Positions 35,811-44,129 of a DNA stretch of 64,000 bases are shown here, one piece after another. The stretch comes from Nocardia flavorosea. GTDB lineage: Bacteria; Actinomycetota; Actinomycetes; Mycobacteriales; Mycobacteriaceae. The stretch covers positions 186,001 to 250,000 of the forward strand of contig NZ_JADLQL010000002.1 in NCBI RefSeq assembly GCF_015477805.1, given 5' to 3'. Both the position numbers and the translations under genes were made by a program. Within the stretch, counting starts at the first letter, position 1; each line of letters begins with the position of its first letter. The notes under the pieces are model-generated. The model made no database searches. It was not told the DNA's origin and saw only the letters and a program-made list of their open reading frames with translations.

Positions 35811-36620
35811 TCACGGCAGTTCGAAGGGGAGTGCGACACCGGCGTGTACCCGGCAGTGCTCGCAGGTTTCGGTATCGGCGATGGCGGCGACGGCATCGTG
35901 GACGAGCTTTTTGAAGGGCACGATATTGCGTTCGAATTCGGCGAAGACGTCCGCCGCCCGCACTCCTTCGCCTTCGGTGACCCCGGCGTCGAGGTCGGTG
36001 ACCAGGGCCAGGGCGGCATAACACATTTCCAGCTCGCGGGCGAGGACGGCCTCGGGATAGCCGGTCATATTGACCAGTTCCCAGCCCTGCGCCGCATACC
36101 ACCGGCTCTCGGCGCGGGTGGAGAAACGCGGGCCCTGGATCACGGCCATGGTGCCGTGCGGTTGCACGTGAACTGCGCTGTCGGCGGATTTCACCGCGAC
36201 CGCGCGCAGGTCGGGGCAGTACGGGTCGGCGAACGATACGTGGATGCCGTTGGCATCGAAATAGGTCTGGGCCCGGCCGGAGGTCCGGTCGACCAGTTGA
36301 TCCGGGATGACCACGGTGCCCGGCCCCCAGTCCGGGCGGAGGCTGCCGACCGCGCACGGGGCGAAGATCCGCCGTACCCCCAGCGAACGCAGTGCCCACA
36401 TATTCGCCTGGTAGGGCACCGTGTGCGGAGAGTATTCGTGCCGCGTGCCGTGGCGGGGCAGGAACGCCACCGGACGTCCCTCGACGGTGCCGACCGATAT
36501 CGGCGCGCTCGGGTCGCCGTACGGGGTGCGTACCGTAACCGCTTCCATGGCTCCGTCGAAGAAATCGTAGAATCCGCTACCGCCGATAACCGCCAGCGCA
36601 GGTCGATCGTGGGATGTCAT
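35811..36620 (-). CDS. mtnP: S-methyl-5'-thioadenosine phosphorylase
   Basis: A 269-residue PNP/MTAP family enzyme, which splits methylthioadenosine to adenine and 5-methylthioribose-1-phosphate in methionine and polyamine salvage. Motifs are the phosphate loop IGGSGFYDF, PRHGTRHEYSPH and the purine-site NMTGYPEAVLAREL. Length fits bacterial and archaeal MTAPs and the mycobacterial Rv0535 protein. Specificity between MTA, inosine or adenosine cannot be settled by eye. The ATG at 36620 is followed directly by family sequence. It is divergent from the CsoR-family gene. Confidence 0.88.
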   Translation of the reverse strand: MTSHDRPALAVIGGSGFYDFFDGAMEAVTVRTPYGDPSAPISVGTVEGRPVAFLPRHGTRHEYSPHTVPYQANMWALRSLGVRRIFAPCAVGSLRPDWGPGTVVIPDQLVDRTSGRAQTYFDANGIHVSFADPYCPDLRAVAVKSADSAVHVQPHGTMAVIQGPRFSTRAESRWYAAQGWELVNMTGYPEAVLARELEMCYAALALVTDLDAGVTEGEGVRAADVFAEFERNIVPFKKLVHDAVAAIADTETCEHCRVHAGVALPFELP

Positions 36621-36665
36621 AGTGTCGATTCTCGCGCGCGCGGCCCGTGAACGCACGGCGGACAC

Positions 36666-36703
36666 CTGACAGAAAACGCCGGTAGATGTACCCTGTGGGG
36701 GTA
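36666..36703 (+). promoter_or_regulatory. csoR promoter with overlapping CsoR-type operator
   Basis: A -35 element CTGACA (36666-36671) and a -10 element TACCCT (36689-36694) are 17 bases apart. The perfect inverted repeat TACCC-N5-GGGTA (36689-36703), a CsoR-type operator, overlaps the -10. Binding of the apo-regulator would block its own promoter; metal would release it. Confidence 0.7.
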
Positions 36704-36739
36704 TACACGGTCTTCCGACCGGCACAGAGGAGACACCCG

Positions 36740-37072
36740 GTGACTACCGATCCCGAACCCACCGATACAGCGGCCGCCCATGGGCACGCCCACCACGGCT
36801 ACATCACGAGCAAAGAAGACTATCTGAAGCGGCTACGCCGGATCGAGGGCCAATCGCGGGGCCTGCAGCGGATGGTCGAGGAGGAGAAGTACTGCATCGA
36901 TATCCTCACGCAGGTCTCCGCGATGACCAAGGCGCTGCAGGCTGTCGCCATGGGGCTGCTCGAGGATCACCTGAGCCATTGCGTGGTCGATGCGGCGGTC
37001 GCCGGCGGCCCGGAGGCCGAAGCCAAGATCAAGGAAGCCACCGACGCCATCGCCCGTCTCGTCCGCTCCTGA
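36740..37072 (+). CDS. csoR: CsoR-family metal-sensing repressor
   Basis: A 110-residue all-helical repressor. The Cu(I) ligands Cys52, His77 and Cys81 (KYC, EDHLSHC) keep the 25- and 4-residue spacing of M. tuberculosis Cys36-His61-Cys65, so it fits a copper sensor rather than a nickel/cobalt RcnR type. A His-rich N-terminal tail (HGHAHHG) could add metal binding. GTG at 36740 has AGAGGAG upstream. The promoter holds a matching operator, suggesting autoregulation. No copper ATPase or metallochaperone gene lies nearby in this window, so the regulon must be elsewhere. Confidence 0.9.
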   Translation: MTTDPEPTDTAAAHGHAHHGYITSKEDYLKRLRRIEGQSRGLQRMVEEEKYCIDILTQVSAMTKALQAVAMGLLEDHLSHCVVDAAVAGGPEAEAKIKEATDAIARLVRS

Positions 37073-37281
37073 CCCAGCGAGGCGATCGCCTCATCGAAGG
37101 CATCTGCCGCAACGGCCACGAAGCAATCGGAAAACCCGAGCCGTTGCGGCAGCGCCTCTCCGGCTACCGATTCGCGCCGGATCACCGGAGAACAGCGTCT
37201 CGTCTACCGGGTCGGCAACGAAACGGTCATTGCGTCTTTGCTTGCCGATTCCGGTACCGATAGCCCGGCGAGGGGTGTTGT

Positions 37282-38109
37282 TCAGGGGTTCCGGGTGAGC
37301 AAGGGGGCCAGGGCGCGCAGGGTGGCGAGATAATCCTCGCCCAACGGTTGCAGAGCCAGGTGGTCGGCGCCCGCCGCAATATGCGCGCGGACCTGCTCGG
37401 CGACCTGTTCGGCGGAGCCGTGCACGGCGAGCGCGTCCAGCAGCCGGTCGCTACCCGGCTTGGCGATATCGTCGTCGGTATAGCCCAGGCGCCGCAGGTT
37501 GGTGGTGTAGTTGCGCAGCCCGAGATACATCTCGACCACCGTTCGGCCGGTGGCCCGGGCCCGTTCCGGGTCGGTGTCGACGACCAGTTTCTGCTCGGGT
37601 ACCAACAGCGCGTCACCGACCGTGCTGCGGGCCTGCTCGGTGTGCTGCGGCGTGGTGAGATAGGGCAGGGCACCGGCGGTGCGATCGGCAGCCAGTTTCA
37701 GCACCTTGGGGCCGAGCGCGGCGAGCATCCGGGCGGAAGCCGGCACCTTCGCGGCGTCCAGTTCATCCAGGTACTCGACCAGTGCCTCGTACGGGGACCG
37801 GTAGGGCTTATCGGCTTCGGGATGACCGCAGCCGATACCGAGCACGAACCGGCCCGGGAACCGCTGCTCGATCCGGTGGAAGGATTCGGCGACCGCATCG
37901 GCCGGCGCGGTCCAGATATTGACGATGCTGGTGCCCACCTTCAGCGTTGCGGTCGCTGCGAGCAGGTCCTCCACCACCGGCAGATCAGGAGTCGGCGAAC
38001 CACCCAGCCACAGCGCCCCGTATCCGAGGCCCTCCAGCTCGGCCGCTGCTTCCGGGGTGAACAGTTTGTAGTAGCGCCATACGCCGTAACGTCCGAGATC
38101 AATCGTCAT
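37282..38109 (-). CDS. LLM-class F420-dependent oxidoreductase
   Basis: A 275-residue luciferase-like monooxygenase fold protein of the actinobacterial F420-dependent type (TIGR03620-like). Family blocks include GYGALWLGGSP, LKVGTSIVNIWTAPADAVAESFHRIEQRFPGRFVLGIGCGHPE and the C-terminal ADHLALQPLG. It would use F420 or FMN to reduce or oxidise an unknown small molecule. The ATG at 38109 places the first strand at the N terminus. It stands alone, converging on the CsoR gene, with a ~480-base gene-free region upstream. Confidence 0.88.
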   Translation of the reverse strand: MTIDLGRYGVWRYYKLFTPEAAAELEGLGYGALWLGGSPTPDLPVVEDLLAATATLKVGTSIVNIWTAPADAVAESFHRIEQRFPGRFVLGIGCGHPEADKPYRSPYEALVEYLDELDAAKVPASARMLAALGPKVLKLAADRTAGALPYLTTPQHTEQARSTVGDALLVPEQKLVVDTDPERARATGRTVVEMYLGLRNYTTNLRRLGYTDDDIAKPGSDRLLDALAVHGSAEQVAEQVRAHIAAGADHLALQPLGEDYLATLRALAPLLTRNP

Positions 38110-38589
38110 GTCTACCGCAACCTTGTCGTCGACCGGACAATTCCGTCACCGACCCTATCGCCGTCCCCACCGCGCTGACGTCGCCCGCCGCCCGTCCTAC
38201 ACCGAGAGACTTCATCGACCAACCGAAACCTACTGCCGCGATACCGTTTTCACGCGCTTCCGGCAACGTCAGGCACGCCGGGGATCTCGGCATCGAGGCT
38301 CCCCGAATCAGCCGTGCCGCACGACGCCGGACCGCACCCTGCGGATGCGCACCACACTGCGCCGAGCCATACCGCATCAGGCCACACACCACCGCACCGG
38401 GCCACACCGCTGCACCGGGACCACCGGGCCGGGCCGCAGCGCAGCCGGGGCACCGCATCACAGTCCCTTCGGTAGTGATTCCGACTGATCGGTCGCCTGC
38501 CGTCTCGCTATGCGGCAACGGTGCCCCGTGGTGTACGCCCACCCTCCTGAACAAGCGCGCGGGCCATGCCTATTGGAAGGCTATGCCGA
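38110..38589. other. stretch without a supported gene
   Basis: About 480 bases between truA and the LLM oxidoreductase gene, both on the minus strand. Open frames here are Cys/Arg/Gly-rich with no recognisable family or ribosome-binding site. A quasi-repetitive part (around 38340-38450) holds several CACCGCACCGGGCCAC-like units, suggestive of degenerate non-coding sequence. Confidence 0.45.
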
Positions 38590-39681
38590 TCAGCCCCCGC
38601 AGCAGCCACCCGGTGCAATCGAGCGGACTTCCCGGGTCTGCGCGTTGCGGGCCGCGAGCTCGGATTCCGCAGGGTAGTCGACCGCGACCAGGCTGAGCCC
38701 GTGCGCGGGCGCCACCGTCACCGAACTCGAACGCTGCCGTTCCTCCAGCAACCCGGCGACCCATTCCGGCGTGCGCCGCCCCTCTCCGACCGCAAGGACC
38801 GCACCCACCAGGCTGCGCACCATCGACCAGCAGAAGGCGTCCGCGCTCACGTAGGCGTCGAGCCGGTGGCCGTCGCGCACCCACTCGTAGCGCTGCAACT
38901 CCCGGATCGTGGTCGCGCCTTCCCGGCGCCGGCAGAAGGCGGCGAAATCGTGCAGACCGAGAAGAGCGCGGGACGCGGCGCGCATCGCTTCCAGGTCGAC
39001 CGGCCGGCACCCCACCACACTGCGCGCGGCCAGTGGGTCGGCACCGTATGGCGCGGTGGTGAGGCGGTAGACGTAGTGCCGGCGGATCGCCGAGAAACGG
39101 GCGTCGAATTCGGCGGGTACCGGGCGGATTGCGGTGATCCGCACGTCCCGGGGCAGGAACTTCGCCATCCGGTGGATCAGCTTGTCCGTGTCCACGTCCG
39201 CCGCGGTATCGAAGTGTGCGACCTGTCCCTCGGCGTGCACACCGGCGTCGGTACGCCCCGCCACCGTCAACTGCACGGGCTCCCGCAGTACCTTGCCCAG
39301 GGATTCCTCGATCCGGCCCTGTACGGTCCGCAGTCCGGGTTGGCGCGCCCAGCCACTGAAGTCGGTGCCGTCGTAGGAGATATCGAGCCGGAAGCGCGCC
39401 ACGCGGGTGTCCGCCACGCTCTCCTCCGACCTCCGCGACGCGACACGATCGCCGCCGGCGTTCGGGGACACGCGCTCCTGCTCCGGCTCAGGGGATGCGA
39501 GCCTGCCCGCCGGAGACGGACGGGTGGAGCCGGCTACCGGCTCACCGCCGGCGCGACCGGATCTCGATCGCCCGGTGTGGCCCGAGACGCCGGCCGCGGT
39601 CGCCGTGCCGTCCGCAGCGGCGCGGCGACCGGTAACCGTGGTTCGGGAGCGAGCCCGGGGTTCCGGCTCGAATTCGCTCAC
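38590..39681 (-). CDS. truA: tRNA pseudouridine(38-40) synthase TruA
   Basis: TruA makes pseudouridine at positions 38-40 of tRNA anticodon arms. The catalytic Asp145 lies in [13 protein letters not shown]; other family blocks are [20 protein letters not shown] and [14 protein letters not shown]. As drawn the protein is 363 residues with an ~88-residue disordered N-terminal extension rich in Arg, Ser, Pro and Glu. The GTG at 39681 has GGGAGG eight bases upstream. A second GTG at 39417 with GGAGGAG would give a 275-residue enzyme of normal length, with the aspartate at 57, close to Asp60 of E. coli; a hairpin just before 39681 also favours it. The start is therefore open. It follows the rpoA operon, as in M. 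tuberculosis. Confidence 0.88.
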   Translation of the reverse strand: MSEFEPEPRARSRTTVTGRRAAADGTATAAGVSGHTGRSRSGRAGGEPVAGSTRPSPAGRLASPEPEQERVSPNAGGDRVASRRSEESVADTRVARFRLDISYDGTDFSGWARQPGLRTVQGRIEESLGKVLREPVQLTVAGRTDAGVHAEGQVAHFDTAADVDTDKLIHRMAKFLPRDVRITAIRPVPAEFDARFSAIRRHYVYRLTTAPYGADPLAARSVVGCRPVDLEAMRAASRALLGLHDFAAFCRRREGATTIRELQRYEWVRDGHRLDAYVSADAFCWSMVRSLVGAVLAVGEGRRTPEWVAGLLEERQRSSSVTVAPAHGLSLVAVDYPAESELAARNAQTREVRSIAPGGCCGG

Positions 39682-39702
39682 CAGATCATCCTCCCGAAAC
39701 GG

Positions 39703-39740
39703 GACGAGCCCGCCACCCGTAATGGGGCGGCGGGCTCGTC
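39703..39740. terminator. hairpin between rplQ and truA
   Basis: A perfect 12-base-pair inverted repeat (arms 39703-39714 and 39729-39740) with a 14-base loop, 43 bases after the rplQ stop. It can terminate the ribosomal protein/rpoA operon or attenuate into truA. No U-run. Confidence 0.65.
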
Positions 39741-39782
39741 GACGAACCACAGAGGCGACCCATCACCTCCGCGGCAGACGAA

Positions 39783-40295
39783 TTACGCCTTGTCGTCGGC
39801 CTTGTCGTCGGCCTTTTCCTCGGCCGCGGCTTCCTCGGCCGGCGCCTCGGTCGCTTCGGTTTCGGTCTCGGGGGCCTTGTCCTCGGCCTTCTTCGACGCG
39901 GCCACCCGGCGGGCGCGATCGGCCTCGCTGGTCACGGTCTGTTCCCGGACCAGCTCGATGATCGCCATGGGCGCGTTGTCACCCTTGCGCGGCAGGGTCT
40001 TGATGATCCGGGTGTAGCCGCCGTTGCGGCCCTCGAACGACGGGCCGATCTCGGCGAAGAGATCGTGCACGACGTCCTTGTTCCGGATCACCTTGAGCAC
40101 CTCGCGGCGGTCGGCCAGGGTTCCGGCCTTGGCCTTGGTGACCAGTTTCTCGGCGTAGGGACGCAGCGCCTTGGCCTTGGCCTCGGTGGTCGTGATCCGA
40201 CCGTGCTCGAAGAGCGCCGTGGCCAGATTGGCGAAGATCGCCTTCTGGTGCGACGCCGACCCGCCGAAGCGAGCGCCCTTCTTGGGCTTGGGCAT
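39783..40295 (-). CDS. rplQ: 50S ribosomal protein L17
   Basis: A 170-residue bL17. The conserved core ([34 protein letters not shown]... [10 protein letters not shown]) occupies residues 1-115. A charged C-terminal tail of ~45 residues rich in Glu, Ala, Lys and Asp ([12 protein letters not shown]) follows, as in actinobacterial L17 proteins. It binds 23S rRNA near the exit tunnel. It follows rpoA by 123 bases and is the last ribosomal gene before a hairpin. Start ATG at 40295 has GGAGAACC nearby. Confidence 0.96.
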   Translation of the reverse strand: MPKPKKGARFGGSASHQKAIFANLATALFEHGRITTTEAKAKALRPYAEKLVTKAKAGTLADRREVLKVIRNKDVVHDLFAEIGPSFEGRNGGYTRIIKTLPRKGDNAPMAIIELVREQTVTSEADRARRVAASKKAEDKAPETETEATEAPAEEAAAEEKADDKADDKA

Positions 40296-40418
40296 TGTGG
40301 GTTCTCCTTGTGTATGTGCGGTGTGGGTGGTGGCCAGCCGTTCTGGATCGAGTTCCGGCCGCCACCGCCCTCACATCGCGGGCGCAAGGCCGACGCGGGT
40401 GCCTACCCCTGCGGCGAC

Positions 40419-41477
40419 CTAGAGCTGTTCGGTTTCGGCGTAGTCCTGCTCGCCGCCGTTGTCGTCGCTGAAAGTGCCGCTGTCGGACCAGGTTCCGGTG
40501 GTCGCGTCGTAGCCGACCACGCTCGACGGGTCGAAGGACGCGGGGCTGTCCTTGAGGGACAGGCCCAGCGCGTGCAGCTTGACCTTGACCTCGTCGATGG
40601 ACTTCTGGCCGAAGTTGCGGATATCCAGCAGATCCGATTCGGTCCGCGCCACCAGCTCGCCGACGGTGTGCACACCCTCGCGCTTCAGGCAGTTGTAGGA
40701 ACGGACGGTGAGGTCCAGATCCTCGATCGGCAGCCCGAAGGAGGCGATGTGATCCGCCTCGGCCGGGGAGGGGCCGATCTCGATACCTTCGGCTTCGACG
40801 TTCAGTTCACGGGCCAGGCCGAACAGTTCGACCAGGGTCTTGCCCGCCGAGGCGAGCGCGTCCCGCGCGCTGATGGAGTTCTTGGTCTCCACGTCGAGGA
40901 TGAGCCGGTCGAAGTCGGTGCGCTGCTCGACACGGGTGGCCTCGACCTTGTAGGTCACCTTGAGCACCGGCGAGTAGATCGAATCCACCGGGATCCGGCC
41001 GATTTCCGCACCGGTCGCCTTGTTCTGCACCGCCGGGACATAACCGCGACCGCGTTCGACGACCAGCTCGATCTCGAGCTTGCCCTTGTCGTTCAGGGTG
41101 GCGATATGCATATCCGGGTTGTGCACGACCACACCCGACGGCGGCACGATGTCATCGGCGGTGACGGTCCCCGGGCCCTGCTTGCGCAGGTACATGGTGA
41201 CCGGCTCGTCCTCTTCGGAGGACACGACCAGGCCCTTGAGGTTCAGGATGATGTCGGTGACATCTTCCTTCACACCGGGCACGGTGGTGAACTCGTGCAG
41301 GACGCCGTCGATGCGGATGCTGGTCACCGCGGCCCCCGGAATCGAGGACAGCAGGGTGCGCCGCAGCGAATTACCGAGGGTGTACCCGAAACCCGGCTCG
41401 AGGGGCTCGATGGTGAACTTCGAGCGGTTGTCGGCGATGACCTCTTCGGTGAGGGTCGGACGCTGGGAAATCAGCAT
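40419..41477 (-). CDS. rpoA: RNA polymerase alpha subunit
   Basis: A 352-residue alpha subunit. The N-terminal domain (assembly with beta and beta') includes [23 protein letters not shown]; the C-terminal domain that binds promoter UP elements and activators includes [22 protein letters not shown] and [20 protein letters not shown]. The acidic tail after residue 320 is typical for actinobacteria. It lies between rpsD and rplQ in the standard alpha operon. AGGAGG precedes the ATG at 41477. Confidence 0.98.
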   Translation of the reverse strand: MLISQRPTLTEEVIADNRSKFTIEPLEPGFGYTLGNSLRRTLLSSIPGAAVTSIRIDGVLHEFTTVPGVKEDVTDIILNLKGLVVSSEEDEPVTMYLRKQGPGTVTADDIVPPSGVVVHNPDMHIATLNDKGKLEIELVVERGRGYVPAVQNKATGAEIGRIPVDSIYSPVLKVTYKVEATRVEQRTDFDRLILDVETKNSISARDALASAGKTLVELFGLARELNVEAEGIEIGPSPAEADHIASFGLPIEDLDLTVRSYNCLKREGVHTVGELVARTESDLLDIRNFGQKSIDEVKVKLHALGLSLKDSPASFDPSSVVGYDATTGTWSDSGTFSDDNGGEQDYAETEQL

Positions 41478-41574
41478 GGGATCAATCCTCCTGTTGTGGG
41501 CGCCCGCTATTTGACGCCTCGTCTAGGGGTTGTGCGGGCCGGTCGCATCCGGCCCGCACCAGCGGCGCAACTGA

Positions 41575-42180
41575 TTACTTCGAGTAGTACTCGACGATCA
41601 GCTGTTCCTGCAGCGGCACATCGATCTGGGCGCGCTCCGGCAGGGAGTGCACCAGGATCCGCAGCCGGCCCGGGACGACCTGGAGCCAGCCGGGGACCGG
41701 ACGATCGCCCAGGGTTTCCCGGGCGACCTGGAACGGCAGGGTGCCCAGCGACTTCTCCTTGACATCGATGATGTCGTACTGGGTCACCTGGAACGAAGGC
41801 ACGTTGACCTTCTTGTTGTTCACCAGGAAGTGGCCGTGGCTGACCAGCTGGCGGGCCTGACGACGGGTCCGGGCCAGACCGGCGCGGTACACGACGTTGT
41901 CCAGCCGGGTCTCCAGCAGGCGCAGCAGGTTGTCACCGGTCTTGCCCTTGAGGCGGTTGGCCTCTTCGTAGTACCGGCGGAACTGCTTTTCCATAACTCC
42001 GTAGGAGAAGCGGGCCTTCTGCTTCTCCTGCAGCTGCAGCAGGTATTCGCTCTCCTTGATCCGCGCGCGGCCGTGCTGGCCGGGCGGGTAGGGGCGACGC
42101 TCGAAAGCCTGGTCACCGCCGATCAGGTCGACGCGCAGGCGACGCGATTTGCGGGTGATGGGTCCGGTGTAACGGGCCAT
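41575..42180 (-). CDS. rpsD: 30S ribosomal protein S4
   Basis: A 201-residue uS4, a primary 16S rRNA-binding protein. It starts MARYTGPITRKSRRLRVDL and ends with the S4 RNA-binding domain (RLDNVVYRAGLARTRRQARQLVSHGHF). The N-terminal zinc-binding cysteines of the C+ form are absent, as in mycobacterial S4, so it is the zinc-free type. In the alpha operon between rpsK and rpoA. Confidence 0.98.
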   Translation of the reverse strand: MARYTGPITRKSRRLRVDLIGGDQAFERRPYPPGQHGRARIKESEYLLQLQEKQKARFSYGVMEKQFRRYYEEANRLKGKTGDNLLRLLETRLDNVVYRAGLARTRRQARQLVSHGHFLVNNKKVNVPSFQVTQYDIIDVKEKSLGTLPFQVARETLGDRPVPGWLQVVPGRLRILVHSLPERAQIDVPLQEQLIVEYYSK

Positions 42181-42202
42181 TGTGCTCTACCTTCCTTCCC
42201 GC

Positions 42203-42616
42203 TTAGACGCGACGCCGCTTGGGCGGACGGCAACCGTTGTGCGGCTGCGGAGTGACATCGGAGATCGTCCCGACCTCCAGGCCGGCGGCCTGCAGCGAAC
42301 GGATCGCGGTCTCGCGGCCCGAACCGGGGCCCTTGACGAACACGTCGACCTTCTTGACGCCGTTCTCCTGCGCCTTGCGGGCCGCGTTCTCGGCGGCCAG
42401 CTGCGCGGCGAACGGGGTCGACTTGCGCGAACCCTTGAACCCGACGTGACCCGAGGACGCCCAGGAGATGACGTTGCCCGTGGGGTCGGTGATGGACACG
42501 ATCGTGTTGTTGAACGTGCTCTTGATATGCGCGTGGCCGTGGGGAACGTTCTTCTTTTCCCTGCGACGCGACTTCTGGCTCTTCTTCGGGCCGGAGGCCC
42601 GGGACTTCGGAGGCAT
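42203..42616 (-). CDS. rpsK: 30S ribosomal protein S11
   Basis: A 137-residue uS11 of the small-subunit platform. Conserved blocks are [37 protein letters not shown] and the C-terminal [18 protein letters not shown]. Normal family length with a short basic N-terminal extension. It lies 10 bases after rpsM and 22 bases before rpsD, forming a tight operon. Confidence 0.98.
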   Translation of the reverse strand: MPPKSRASGPKKSQKSRRREKKNVPHGHAHIKSTFNNTIVSITDPTGNVISWASSGHVGFKGSRKSTPFAAQLAAENAARKAQENGVKKVDVFVKGPGSGRETAIRSLQAAGLEVGTISDVTPQPHNGCRPPKRRRV

Positions 42617-42626
42617 CTGCTATCCC

Positions 42627-42998
42627 CTACTTCTTCTTGCCGGCGACGGTGCGCTTCGGGCCCTTGCGGGTGCGCGCGTTGGTCTTGGTGCGCTGGCCGT
42701 GGACCGGGAGGCCACGACGGTGACGCAGGCCCTGGTAGCAGCCGATCTCGATCTTGCGACGGATATCGGCCTGAACCTCGCGGCGGAGGTCACCTTCGAC
42801 CTTGAGAGACGAGCCCTCGATGTAGTCACGCAGCTGCGTGACCTGCTCGTCGGTGAGATCCTTCGAACGCAGGTCCGGGCTGACACCCGTGGCCGCCAAG
42901 ATCTCCTGCGAGCGGGTACGACCGATGCCGTAGATGTAGGTCAGTGCGATCTCCATGCGCTTCTCGCGCGGGAGATCGACGCCCATGAGACGTGCCAT
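42627..42998 (-). CDS. rpsM: 30S ribosomal protein S13
   Basis: A 123-residue uS13 of the small-subunit head, contacting the P-site tRNA. Conserved blocks: [57 protein letters not shown]. Basic C-terminal tail KRTVAGKKK. It opens the rpsM-rpsK-rpsD-rpoA-rplQ run. A 190-base gap separates it from rpmJ upstream. Confidence 0.98.
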   Translation of the reverse strand: MARLMGVDLPREKRMEIALTYIYGIGRTRSQEILAATGVSPDLRSKDLTDEQVTQLRDYIEGSSLKVEGDLRREVQADIRRKIEIGCYQGLRHRRGLPVHGQRTKTNARTRKGPKRTVAGKKK

Positions 42999-43188
42999 CT
43001 GGCAGTTCCTTCACTGTTGCGGAGGTCTGCTCCCTGTCCGTCCCCTCGTCTGGTGGGGCCCCGGCCTCCGTTCCGGGGGTAGGCACGCACACCCTCCGGG
43101 CGAACCCGGAAAATCCTCAGTGTGCGGCTGGCGCTGGGAGGTCTTCTGTAGTGCCAATCCGAACCGCGTTCGGTGCTCGGCGCCGGTG

Positions 43189-43302
43189 TCAGCCCTGCCG
43201 CTGCTTGTGCCGCAGGTTGTCGCAGATCACCATGACCCGGCCGTTACGCCGGATCACCTTGCACTTCTCGCAGATCTTCTTGACGCTCGGCTGAACCTTC
43301 AC
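43189..43302 (-). CDS. rpmJ: 50S ribosomal protein L36
   Basis: A 37-residue bL36: [20 protein letters not shown] followed by [16 protein letters not shown]. The zinc ribbon Cys11, Cys14, Cys27 and His32 is intact, so this is the zinc-binding C+ form. The start is GTG at 43302. It lies between infA and rpsM, as in M. tuberculosis (Rv3461c). Confidence 0.97.
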   Translation of the reverse strand: MKVQPSVKKICEKCKVIRRNGRVMVICDNLRHKQRQG

Positions 43303-43589
43303 GTCCGTCCAATCCTTCGTTGTGGTCCGCACCGCGGTGCGAACACAGTTTTTCCCCGGCCATCTGACCGGGGAAGCCTTTGTCACCGCCGCGGCGAGTC
43401 GGTCACCGGACCACCCGGTCGGACACGCACCGGTCGAGATTCTCGACGTGGTTCGCATCCGGTCGGGTTCGCACCCGACGGGGGTCCGGGGGCGAAGCCC
43501 TCCGGGCGGGGTGCGGGGGTTGCACCCCCGCAAAACACCAAGTGAATCGGCGTTGGCGAGCGCTCTCCGCGAGCACACGTCCCCCCGAT
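43303..43589. other. spacer between infA and rpmJ with GC-rich hairpin
   Basis: A 287-base non-coding gap in an operon that is normally tight. It contains a perfect 9-base-pair hairpin with a three-base loop at 43512-43532 and adjoining G-rich, GGGGCGAAGCCC-like sequence that looks like a dispersed intergenic repeat. I see no gene. Confidence 0.55.
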
Positions 43590-43811
43590 TCACTTGTATC
43601 GGTAGACGATCCGACCGCGGGACAGGTCGTACGGTGACAGTTCGACGACGACCCGGTCCTCCGGCAGGATGCGGATGTAGTGCTGCCGCATCTTGCCACT
43701 GATATGCGCGAGGACCTTGTGCCCGTTCTCGAGCTCGATCCGGAACATCGCATTGGGCAACGGCTCGACAACCCGCCCCTCGACCTCGATGGCCCCGTCT
43801 TTCTTCGCCAT
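43590..43811 (-). CDS. infA: translation initiation factor IF-1
   Basis: A 73-residue OB-fold protein, [20 protein letters not shown] followed by [41 protein letters not shown] in short blocks, ending [10 protein letters not shown]. It binds the ribosomal A site during initiation. Start ATG at 43811 with GGAGG just upstream at a short distance. First gene of the run leading to rpmJ and rpsM; divergent from the EspI-like gene. Confidence 0.98.
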
Positions 43812-44129
43812 ATCCTCCGCGATCCCGGTTACACTCAACCTGGTCTGATTGCCTGGTACTGCCCGGTGCACCCGGCCGGAGCCCCGCGACCGCCACCCAC
43901 GGCGGCTCGCACTGCACAACGCGGATGACCACAACCGATCGCACACGAACAGGCGGCGCTTTGATACACCGCCTGGTCAGCTTACCGGTAGGCACGCAAT
44001 CGGGCAAAAAGGGGTATGCGCTGGTGGCGTCGCGCGGCCTCGGCCGAAGTCTGCCCAGCGCTGAGTGGAATGGGACTTGTCGCGTAAACTGGCCGCTGAC
44101 CGAGGACGACCATTCCAGGAGGGGAACCG
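43812..44129. promoter_or_regulatory. divergent promoter region infA / EspI-like gene
   Basis: A 318-base region between divergent starts. It must hold promoters for the infA operon and for the EspI-like gene. GGAGGGG precedes the GTG at 44130. I cannot assign hexamers securely and see no other gene. Confidence 0.45.

Noticed and set aside
38340..38450. CRISPR-like or satellite repeat
   Set aside because: Units are short, irregular and without spacers of constant length; no cas gene in the window.
40065..41762. 565-residue plus-strand frame opposite rplQ, rpoA and rpsD
   Set aside because: Antisense to three universally conserved genes.
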